The translations under genes and the position numbers were made by a program. A stretch of 60,176 bases of DNA. It comes from Candidatus Colicola equi. Its GTDB lineage: Bacteria; Bacteroidota; Bacteroidia; Bacteroidales; Paludibacteraceae. Position 1 is the stretch's first letter; each line of letters starts with the position of its first letter. The stretch covers positions 1 to 60,176 of the forward strand of contig JAGHRV010000054.1 in NCBI GenBank assembly GCA_018066175.1. The letters are read 5' to 3'. The notes beneath the pieces were generated by a model that saw only the letters and a list, made by a program, of their open reading frames with translations, was not told the origin of the DNA and made no database searches. Below, in pieces: positions 50,110 to 55,914 of the stretch.

Positions 50110-50301
50110 ATGGCAACAATTACATTATCTTACAATCCTCGTAGCGCTGTGGCTATTAGCATGTTAGCAGCTATACGCGCATCTCAAGCTTTTACCGAGG
50201 AACCTAATAGCACAACTATTGCTGCTATTCGTGAATTGGAGGCTGGTCGTGGTACACGCGCCAAAAATTCAAGTGACTTATTTAAACAAATCTTAGGTTG
50301 A
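50110..50301 (+). CDS. Antitoxin of a YafQ-type toxin-antitoxin pair
   Basis: 63 residues. The N-terminal ATITLSYNPRSAVAISMLAAI resembles the ribbon-helix-helix or RelB/DinJ-type DNA-binding start; the C-terminal half (ELEAGRGTRAKNSSDLFKQIL) would wrap the toxin. One base separates its stop from the toxin start. Probably represses its own promoter through the palindrome at 49929. Confidence 0.82.
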   Translation: MATITLSYNPRSAVAISMLAAIRASQAFTEEPNSTTIAAIRELEAGRGTRAKNSSDLFKQILG

Positions 50302-50302
50302 T

Positions 50303-50578
50303 ATGTACGAACTTGAGTACTCTGGTCAATTTAAGAAGGACCTAAAACGCTGTTTAGCCCGTGGCTGCGATCAATCAGCCATTCAAGTTGTTATTGACTT
50401 GCTCCAAACCAATGGTACGCTTCCTATTGAATATCGTCCGCATCGTTTAAGTGGTCGATTTGCCAATTATTGGGAGTGCCATATTAAACCTGATTGGCTG
50501 CTTATCTACGATGTTAAAGAAACCATCCGATTAGTTTCCTTAGCCAGAACCGGTACTCATTCCGATCTCTTTAAATAA
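50303..50578 (+). CDS. YafQ-family mRNA-interferase toxin
   Basis: 91 residues of the RelE/ParE fold. The YafQ catalytic set is present: His in YRPHRLSG, the WECHIKPDWLLIYDV segment with His, Asp and Trp, and the C-terminal RTGTHSDLF with His87 and Phe90. Cleaves mRNA on the ribosome when free of antitoxin. Followed by a strong terminator. Confidence 0.92.
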   Translation: MYELEYSGQFKKDLKRCLARGCDQSAIQVVIDLLQTNGTLPIEYRPHRLSGRFANYWECHIKPDWLLIYDVKETIRLVSLARTGTHSDLFK

Positions 50579-50582
50579 CTCC

Positions 50583-50605
50583 AAAGCGCTTCGGCGCTTT
50601 TTTTT
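50583..50605 (+). terminator. Terminator of the toxin-antitoxin operon
   Basis: AAAGCGC-TTCG-GCGCTTT followed by a T run; UUCG is an extra-stable loop. Confidence 0.9.
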
Positions 50606-50659
50606 GTGCATCTTCCTCTTTTCTCCTTCCCTCTTCGAAGGTTTTGACTTTTGATGCGC

Positions 50660-50702
50660 AAGGTCGTTAGACCTTCCTTAGACTGATATGTACCATAAGT
50701 GC
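50660..50702. repeat. Hairpin repeat family 1, copy A
   Basis: AAGGTC-GTTA-GACCTT (50660-50675), eight bases, then TGATATGTACCATAAGTGC (50684-50702). Copy B at 54581-54623 has the same 19-base tail at the same distance but a different, equally perfect stem. A diverged third copy may lie at 51364-51417. Confidence 0.7.
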
Positions 50703-50723
50703 GCCTTAATTTCCTCTTCCCCT

Positions 50724-50882
50724 CCTCGTGATGCAGGCTGTCTCCGGACAGCTGCGAGGAAAGCTAAGCATTGTACCCCGTAGAGACCGTGGTTTCCAAG
50801 CAGGGGGCTTGGACGGAAGGAGCCGTTGGGGACGGCTGGTCTCCGAGCGGGTATGATGCGGGCGGTCGCCCACCCTGCATCA
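50724..50882. other. Highly structured non-coding segment with a three-way junction
   Basis: No gene. Hairpin 1: CCTCG/CGAGG (50724-50728, 50755-50759) around GCTGTC-TCCG-GACAGC. Junction: CCCG and GAGACC (50777-50788) pair with GGTCTC and CGGG (50838-50851), enclosing CCAAGC/GCTTGG (50796-50812) and AGCCGT/ACGGCT (50821-50837). Hairpin 3: TGATGC/GCATCA (50854-50882) around GGGCG-GT-CGCCC. It follows the minus-strand gene at 50892, so it may be its 3' UTR or a separate RNA on either strand. Confidence 0.5.
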
Positions 50883-50891
50883 CTCCCTCGC

Positions 50892-51236
50892 TTAGTCCTC
50901 GGCTAACGCTGCATCATACTCGTCGCCACAAACGTGCCACAGGTAGGCCTGCATGGTCTTGTAAGTGGATTGCTCCTTGAAGGCAGCCGCATCGGTGCGG
51001 GTCTTGTTGGGGTCCAACTTACGAACCTTGATTGCAGCAGCCACAGCTTTGAAGCGGGCGCGTGCTGCTAACTCGTCAGCGGATGGTTGACTGATACGTT
51101 GGCCGTAACGAACGGAGAACGGTTTACTCTCGCCCTCTTGGTTACGTGCGATGCGCTTGGCTGCACCGAATTTGGATTTACGATCTAATACGCCATGAAC
51201 GGCGGTAATTGGATAAGCATACTCTAATTTTGCCAT
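50892..51236 (-). CDS. Island protein, small basic paralogue 1
   Basis: 114 residues, lysine/arginine-rich, no signal or membrane helix. I do not recognise the family. It is a paralogue of the 116-residue protein at 51892: both share (E)Y-x-YP near residue 6-9, a G followed by R.SK, a central P-x-x-x-E-L-x-x-x-A-x-FK segment (SADELAARARFKAVAAAIKVRKLD) and YK-x-x-x-x-Y-x-W near the end. A nucleic-acid-binding or structural role is plausible from charge and context. Its 21-base 5' leader is almost identical to that of the paralogue. The gene ends the minus-strand island. Confidence 0.75.
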   Translation of the reverse strand: MAKLEYAYPITAVHGVLDRKSKFGAAKRIARNQEGESKPFSVRYGQRISQPSADELAARARFKAVAAAIKVRKLDPNKTRTDAAAFKEQSTYKTMQAYLWHVCGDEYDAALAED

Positions 51237-51257
51237 AATAGTTAAGGTTTAGGTTTT
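51237..51257 (-). promoter_or_regulatory. Conserved leader of paralogue 1
   Basis: The 21 bases upstream of the ATG match those of paralogue 2 (52243-52263) at 20 positions. In both, AAACCTAAA and CTTAACTATT directly precede the ATG on the minus strand. Confidence 0.6.
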
Positions 51258-51730
51258 TAAAATACAAATAAATACAAATAGGTTAAATAGTTCCCGCAGA
51301 TGTCGCAGACTTACGCGGACTTTTCACGGTGCTTTCAGCACAAGTTCGATATCGGTGTTGTGCTAAGACGGTCGTCTTAACGTGTATCAGTTGATATATA
51401 GTCTGCTATAAGCAAGCTTACCCATCCTATTTATCATCTTATCCACACCATGTACATGGTAGCCCTCCACCGATATAATTATTCCGGTATCGTACCGATA
51501 CAAAGCCGGTCCTTCGGACAAATCTATCAATCATCCCCCTCCCGAAGAGGTGCTTGCACCGATGAGGAGAGGAGAGGCTCAGGTCGTCTGTCAATTAAAC
51601 GGAGTGGCAATTGACCTTTACGAACCTGCTGTCTCGACGATGTGGCAAAGCCACCGAACTTGTGACGGAGTCACCGGAACTCTTATAGCGATTAAGGCTT
51701 AACCACGGAGGTGGTATGATTTGGACGCTA

Positions 51731-51765
51731 AGTAGGCAGTAGGAGCTTGCTCATAAATGACTACT
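51731..51765. repeat. Hairpin repeat family 2, copy B
   Basis: AGTAG (51731-51735) pairs with CTACT (51761-51765) around the core TAGGAGCTTGCTCATA (51740-51755). Copy A at 49365-49399 has the same core but the outer stem ATTAGC/GCTAAT. Confidence 0.65.
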
Positions 51766-51891
51766 TGGAGACTAAAGCATAGAGGGACGTATGTCCTTAG
51801 CCTATATCGCTATCGGATTTGTTGCGCAGCAACCGTCAAAATTCTGCGACTTTCTGCGTAGTCTGCGGTTTCTGCGGGAGCCATCAGCCGG

Positions 51892-52242
51892 TTATTCACC
51901 GGCTTCAGACTCCGCTTCGATTACCTGTGCCCAGATGTACTTGGTGAAGGACTTGTAGCCGGTGTCGCACTGCGCACGATAGGCTGCCATGTCTGCTTCG
52001 TAGGTGCTGGCGGTTCTCTTCACCCGCGCTGCCACCAAAGCCTGACGCGTTTTGAACTTAGCCTGACGATCCAACTCGGACTGAGTGATGGGGTGTGCTA
52101 CCAAGTCGCGTTCGCCTTGCAGATAGGTTGTGAACTTGCCGCTGGCGGTACAACTGTGTACTACCTTGCTGTGGCGACTAATCTTGCCGCAGATGCGGTG
52201 TACCGGATACTCAAATTCGGTCTTACTAACATGTTTACTCAT
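51892..52242 (-). CDS. Island protein, small basic paralogue 2
   Basis: 116 residues, basic, soluble; unrecognised family. FEYPVHRICGKISRHSK, PITQSELDRQAKFKTRQALVAARVKR and YKSFTKYIWAQVIEAE align by eye with the matching parts of paralogue 1. It adds two cysteines absent from paralogue 1. Located between the sigma-factor gene and the 655-bp hairpin region; leader nearly identical to that of paralogue 1. Confidence 0.75.
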   Translation of the reverse strand: MSKHVSKTEFEYPVHRICGKISRHSKVVHSCTASGKFTTYLQGERDLVAHPITQSELDRQAKFKTRQALVAARVKRTASTYEADMAAYRAQCDTGYKSFTKYIWAQVIEAESEAGE

Positions 52243-52504
52243 AATAGTTAAGATTTAGGTTTAAATGGTTAATAATATTGTTTACTCTCGGCGATGTCCC
52301 TATCGCCGTCTTACAGTGTCCCTTCTCGGAGAACGGCGTTCTCCGTTCCTTCGGCTGCTCGCAGCCCTCGAGGGTCTCTCGAGGGTCTCTCGACACTCTC
52401 TCGAGGGTCTCGCCCCCTCTAATCTCTAAAGGTTACACGCTCCACGCTACCCGCTTTCTCATCCCCCTCTACTATTTTGTATACGACCTTTTCTCAAAAA
52501 GGGG
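52243..52504. other. 262-bp spacer with conserved leader, hairpins and an 11-bp array
   Basis: After the conserved leader (52243-52263) come CGGCGAT-GTCCCT-ATCGCCG (52289-52308), GGAGAAC-GGC-GTTCTCC and GGCTGC-TC-GCAGCC hairpins, then the CTCGAGGGTCT array. No gene seen. Confidence 0.6.
52367..52410. repeat. Four-copy 11-bp tandem array
   Basis: CTCGAGGGTCT three times and the variant CTCGACACTCT once, head to tail. The unit matches the 7014 array unit CCCGACGGTCA at 8 of 11 positions and has the same length. Confidence 0.85.
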
Positions 52505-53086
52505 TTACATTTTTTGCAAAAAAGTGAAGATTTTTAACTTTTTTATGCATTTTTCGTGTAATTTCTTCACTCTATCATACGATAGTCCCAATCCTTTTGC
52601 AATCTCTTTCATGGGCACGGCTTTACAATCAATGCCATATATCTGACGAATGATTTGCTGCTCTCTGGGAGTTAGTTTCTCTATCGCCTCTCTTAGCCGC
52701 TGATGTTGCTCCTGCTTAATGAGGTCTGTTTCGACCGTTGCACCATCTGTCAGTATGTCCGCATAGCGAATCACATCGCCTTCTTCTGCATACAAGGGTG
52801 TTTCTATATCTTCCGTAATGGGTCTGAGATAGTCCTTCGTCTTGACGGACAGACGGACTATTTGACTATTATTCAGCATGTACTCACGTACATATTTGCG
52901 CACCCACCAACTGGCGTAGGAGTCAAATTGCACCCCTGTGTTGGAATCATACCGTTTAGCTGCTTCAACTAGTCCGATATAGCCCTCTTGCATGAGGTCC
53001 TGAGTGTAGTTGGTTTTACCATACTGCCGCACGATACAGCGCACGATATGCGCATGTGTGCGAATAAATTCATTATTTATTTCCAT
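52505..53086 (-). CDS. Compact sigma-70 family RNA polymerase sigma factor
   Basis: 193 residues. Region 2 is clear: QDLMQEGYIGLVEAAKRYD (2.1-2.2), FDSYASWWVRKYVREYML (2.3-2.4). Region 4 follows a short linker: LTPREQQIIRQIYGID and MKEIAKGLGLSYDRVKKLHEKCIKKLK form the -35-recognition HTH. Region 1.1 is absent and region 3 is reduced. It resembles the primary-sigma family more than ECF factors. It lies between a VapE gene and the paralogous small genes, so it may transcribe the island's own genes (inference). Confidence 0.92.
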   Translation of the reverse strand: MEINNEFIRTHAHIVRCIVRQYGKTNYTQDLMQEGYIGLVEAAKRYDSNTGVQFDSYASWWVRKYVREYMLNNSQIVRLSVKTKDYLRPITEDIETPLYAEEGDVIRYADILTDGATVETDLIKQEQHQRLREAIEKLTPREQQIIRQIYGIDCKAVPMKEIAKGLGLSYDRVKKLHEKCIKKLKIFTFLQKM

Positions 53087-53119
53087 ATTACTTTTTCTTT
53101 TAATTGGTTAATTGGTTTT

Positions 53120-53252
53120 GGGGTAAGAGGGGTAAGAGGGGTATGTATTTTCCCTAAAGTATATATATTTATACACCCCTCACGCGTGAGCAGGTAGTAT
53201 ATATTATAAAAGGTTTCCCGATTTTACTTACCCCTCTTACCCCTCTTGCCCC
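53120..53252. other. Origin-like region: inverted iterons, A/T-rich flanks and central palindrome
   Basis: Iterons GGGGTAAGA (53120-53128, 53129-53137) and GGGGTATGT (53138-53146) form a 24-base arm that matches the reverse complement of 53229-53252 at 23 positions. Between them A/T-rich blocks (TATATATATTTATA; TAGTATATATTATAAAA) flank the perfect palindrome CTCACGCGTGAG (53179-53190), nearly at the centre. It lies directly beside a VapE helicase gene. A replication origin is the leading reading; a large regulatory cruciform is the alternative. Confidence 0.55.
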
Positions 53253-54529
53253 TAATATACATCTTTCGATAATAGTTCCTTGGCTATGTCCTTTTGGTTT
53301 TGTGATGGCGTACTATTTTCCACTACCACATAGCCTTTGGTGCCTTGATACTTCGTCGCCTCAAACCCTCTCCGTTGCAGCAACTGCCCAAACTTATTGA
53401 TTGGCATCAGCTTCTCGATATTGCCCACTACCTTCAGTCGCCCGTGTATCTCGCTGGCGGTCATGAACTTAGCCTCGGCATCCTCTCGAGTGGCGGCACG
53501 GAAATAAACCGGCAGCAGATCCTCCTCGTTACGCGGCATGCGGAACGTCTCATTATGCTGCGAGAGAGCATCCGTCTCATCACGGTCGAAGTAATACGCC
53601 GCTCCGTGCTCCAATTCGTACACGGCCTGCGCATATAACATCTGATAAGGCATCATCATGTCCGTATCAAACGGCGAGTCTATACTCTCCACTTCAAACG
53701 GCAACCAACGCCTGTTACCCGTGTCATCGTTCAGGAACTGCTTGTTATTTCCACTCGCGCAAAAGGACGCACAACGTACCCGACGCTGCTTGGTGTAGCC
53801 GTACGCGGCACGCTCGTTGATGTCCGCTGCCGTAATCACCGACTTGAGCACGTTCAACTCCCTTGGAGACATAGCATCTATCTCGTCCAAGTTAATCAGC
53901 GCGTTCTCCGCTATACGTATGCGATCATCTTTACTTAACTCGCGCGTGGACGCCTGCTTGCACTGATACGCACGTAACTCAGGCGGCAGTAGATGCTCCA
54001 GCCACGTCGTCTTGTAGATGCCCTGCGGACCGATTAGCACCAATACTTGATGGTTCACCACCTCGTCTTTGCGCCAGGACTGCACCATCGACAGGAACCA
54101 ACGCTTAAAGCACCGTTTCCACATCTGCTGGGCTTCCTCACTACCTACTACACGCACGTGATCCGACATGAGTTCGATAAAGTCCATGCCGCACTGCGGG
54201 TCGTACTGCGGCAACCGCTCCAGGTAGTCCCGCAACGGATGCACTGCTGCCACTACGTCGTTACTCTGCAGCACGTTCAGGATATCCTTCGGACTGACGT
54301 TCATATTGGTCTCTTCCGAACACCTGTACGCTATCGTACATAAATCCCTATCCGTCACATCCTCCCACATCTGCGGGCACAAATAGTCAACGTCAACGTC
54401 AACGTCCTCGTTGGAAGACGCAGTCTTCATCTGCGTTTTCCCGGACAGCACATCAAACCTAAACGCCCCGCCGTTTTCAAAATTCTCCATGATAAAATCA
54501 TGAATCACTATGCTCTTACTCTTTTTCAT
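53252..54529 (-). CDS. VapE/VirE-family primase-helicase
   Basis: 425 residues. The P-loop segment LVLIGPQGIYKTTWLEHLLPPELRAY (Lys in IYKTTW is typical of Bacteroidales VapE), Walker B LINLDEID, and the sensor-like SFCASGNNKQFLNDDTGNRRWLPFEV are all present. The C-terminal 80 residues (FMTASEIHGRLK, INKFGQLLQRRGFEA) look like the DUF3874 winged helix often fused to this family. VapE proteins act in replication of phage satellites and integrated elements. The toprim/primase domain often fused upstream is missing. The gene is preceded by a 207-bp structured spacer and followed by the origin-like region. Confidence 0.9.
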   Translation of the reverse strand: MKKSKSIVIHDFIMENFENGGAFRFDVLSGKTQMKTASSNEDVDVDVDYLCPQMWEDVTDRDLCTIAYRCSEETNMNVSPKDILNVLQSNDVVAAVHPLRDYLERLPQYDPQCGMDFIELMSDHVRVVGSEEAQQMWKRCFKRWFLSMVQSWRKDEVVNHQVLVLIGPQGIYKTTWLEHLLPPELRAYQCKQASTRELSKDDRIRIAENALINLDEIDAMSPRELNVLKSVITAADINERAAYGYTKQRRVRCASFCASGNNKQFLNDDTGNRRWLPFEVESIDSPFDTDMMMPYQMLYAQAVYELEHGAAYYFDRDETDALSQHNETFRMPRNEEDLLPVYFRAATREDAEAKFMTASEIHGRLKVVGNIEKLMPINKFGQLLQRRGFEATKYQGTKGYVVVENSTPSQNQKDIAKELLSKDVY

Positions 54530-54736
54530 ATTTCCCTTTCCCTTTCTCTTTCACTATTCCTTACTGCGAGTGCCGCCCGCAAGCCCATTAGGGCTTTAGC
54601 AAGTTGATATGTACCATAAGTGCACCTTCGCACGGTAACACAATTTCGGTTTTTACCGAAACTCTGTGTTCGCCCAGAATAAGCGCATGTTGGTACTACC
54701 AACACTAATAATCCTGTGGGCGGGCACTCGCCCCCT
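54530..54736. other. Structured spacer between the 77-residue gene and vapE
   Basis: Contains family 1 repeat copy B, the hairpin TTTCGGT-TTTT-ACCGAAA extended by ACAC/GTGT (about 54636-54672), GTTGGTAC-TACCAAC-type pairing near 54690, and GGGC/GCCC near 54720. No promoter or gene seen. Confidence 0.55.
54581..54623. repeat. Hairpin repeat family 1, copy B
   Basis: AAGCCC-ATTA-GGGCTT (54581-54596), eight bases, then TGATATGTACCATAAGTGC (54605-54623). Compared with copy A the stem differs at three paired positions, all compensated. Confidence 0.7.
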
Positions 54737-54970
54737 CTATTTCGTAAGGAGGGTTTGCAGTTCGACGAGCAGTTCATTATAGCAGCTATGAAAGACATAG
54801 TTGCATGTGCGGCGGTAGACTTTGCGGTGCTGCCTCCGCGCCTTGGTCGTCACATAGTCATGCTCGATAACCCACTCTTCCCGATGGGTCCGCAGTTCAT
54901 AACTCATCATCTTGGCACTACGTGCAAAAAGTGCCTGCTGAAACTTTTGATAATTCTTTTTCTTAGCCAT
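54737..54970 (-). CDS. 77-residue basic island protein
   Basis: Starts MAKKKNYQKFQQALFARSAK and is rich in Lys/Arg/Tyr, predicted helical and cytoplasmic. No family recognised. A TACCTTTG -7 box lies 39 bp upstream, making it the first gene of the minus-strand island. A second frame over the same bases is judged spurious. Confidence 0.65.
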   Translation of the reverse strand: MAKKKNYQKFQQALFARSAKMMSYELRTHREEWVIEHDYVTTKARRQHRKVYRRTCNYVFHSCYNELLVELQTLLTK

Positions 54971-55008
54971 AGTTGTATATATTAAGGATTAAACAATATT
55001 TCACGCTG

Positions 55009-55016
55009 CAAAGGTA
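55009..55016 (-). promoter_or_regulatory. Probable -7 box for the island operon
   Basis: TACCTTTG on the minus strand. No good TTTG is found 19-21 bp upstream (a TTGC lies 27 bp away), so an activator or another sigma factor may be needed. Confidence 0.5.
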
Positions 55017-55068
55017 CATAAAAGATTTGACCTGAGTGATCCGCAACTGCGGAACGATTCATAAGCAC

Positions 55069-55296
55069 CTAATAATCAATAACTTGCGACATAAAAAAAT
55101 ATGCACGATGAATGGTGGCTTTTCCTGTGTTCATTACTAAACTTACCTGAAAGATACTTTCTTTTGGATGTTCCAGGTGATACTCATAGATTTTCATGTA
55201 CATTGGAATAGAGGTACTAAGACCTAAGGCGAAAAGCACTTTGATTTCGCCTGATGCCTGTTTAGAGAGAAGGTACTCATAAATAGTTGTTTTCAT
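55069..55296 (-). CDS. 75-residue HTH-like protein
   Basis: Predicted all-helical; IFQVSLVMNTGKATIHRAYFFM fits a helix-turn-helix. MKTTIYEYLLSKQASGEIKV at the start is polar. A promoter and three TACCTA/TAGGTA half-sites lie upstream, pointing to an autoregulated DNA-binding protein. Family not recognised. Confidence 0.65.
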   Translation of the reverse strand: MKTTIYEYLLSKQASGEIKVLFALGLSTSIPMYMKIYEYHLEHPKESIFQVSLVMNTGKATIHRAYFFMSQVIDY

Positions 55297-55319
55297 GTTT
55301 TTTGTGTTTTAGTAAATCT

Positions 55320-55360
55320 TACCTATTTTTCAAAGTTAGGTATAGGTTTACCTACACAAA
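55320..55360 (-). promoter_or_regulatory. Promoter and triple half-site operator of the HTH gene
   Basis: Minus strand TAACTTTG (55338-55331) with TTTG (55360-55357), 18 bp apart. TACCTA at 55320-55325, its inverse TAGGTA at 55337-55342 and TACCTA at 55349-55354; the last two form an inverted repeat with a 6-bp spacer over the promoter. Confidence 0.65.
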
Positions 55361-55388
55361 AAAACGTGGCCCATTGCTGAGTCACGTT
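55356..55388 (-). terminator. Terminator after the IS remnant
   Basis: AACGTG/CACGTT (55383-55388 and 55363-55368) with further partial pairing inside, then seven Ts on the minus strand. Confidence 0.7.
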
Positions 55389-55680
55389 GTAAAATGTTTT
55401 AACCTATTTGTGGAGCATAAGGGAATAGTCTTGTCCCAACTTCCAATTTTGCAAATATGCAATTGTTTATGTGGTATTTTATGCAAACCACGTGAACCAA
55501 ACATGTTATACCTTGTTAACCATATAGAGACATAAGTTTCGTCTATACCTAATTTGCGACCAACTGTTTTGGGTGGCATACCGGACAAGCATAATTTGAC
55601 TGCTAATCGTCTCTCTTCAATTGAATGTTTCATAAAATAAACCCCAAAAGTTTTTTGTCTAACTTTCGGGGTCCACTTCA
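55382..55680 (-). mobile_element. IS3-family (IS150-like) remnant, left end only
   Basis: The tip TGAAGTGGACCCCGAAAG (minus strand, from 55680) followed by a nearby inverted AACTTTTGGGGTTTA is typical of IS3/IS150-group ends. The orfA fragment (start 55633) has MKHSIEERRLAVKLCLSGMP and LGIDETYVSIWLTRYN, the N-terminal HTH, and stops matching after about 54 residues (SRGL). orfB and the right end are gone, so it cannot move by itself. Confidence 0.7.
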
Positions 55681-55914
55681 GTATGGCTGCTCCTTATTTC
55701 TTCTTGTTTAATAACCAAGGCGTGCTGATTGGCGACCCTATCCAAATGCAATGGAATGCTACCACACGTACTGCTACGTATGCCCTCACCGGTCAGACCG
55801 CAGGCAATAAGGTCTCTTTCTTAGTCAATGTGGCTTTGGAGGCTGGTAAGGTGCTCTTTACCGAACGTGTTGTTTATATCGTAGGATCTAATTGCGAGGG
55901 GCAGGAGGATAAGC
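55681..55914 (+). pseudogene. Gene fragment cut by the IS remnant
   Basis: About 76 plausible codons (PYFFLFNNQGVLIGDP, ATYALTGQTAGNKVSFLVNV, VVYIVGSNCEG) start exactly at the IS tip and stop making sense where the convergent fructokinase gene ends. Beta-rich, resembling a domain of a larger surface protein; parent gene not recognised. Both ends are missing. Confidence 0.6.

Larger units (their letters stand above)
51237..51891. other. 655-bp non-coding region packed with small perfect hairpins
   Basis: No gene is visible on either strand. Hairpins or palindromes include TAAGACG-GT-CGTCTTA (51364-51379), ACCATGTACATGGT (51447-51460), CGGTA-TCG-TACCG (51485-51497), GTCC-TTC-GGAC, GGTGCTTGCACC, GTCAATT/AATTGAC (51590, 51609), GTGGC-AAA-GCCAC, GTGAC-GGA-GTCAC, CCAC-GGAG-GTGG, GGAC-GTAT-GTCC and GTTGC-GCA-GCAAC. 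Family 2 repeat copy B is at 51731-51765. Confidence 0.65.

Noticed and set aside
50892..54529. Complete prophage
   Set aside because: No integrase, terminase, portal, capsid or tail genes; only replication- and regulation-type genes are present.
54526..54798. 90-codon open frame on the - strand
   Set aside because: Ends in a repetitive EREREREI and runs through the hairpin spacer; the overlapping 77-residue frame has a promoter and a better start.
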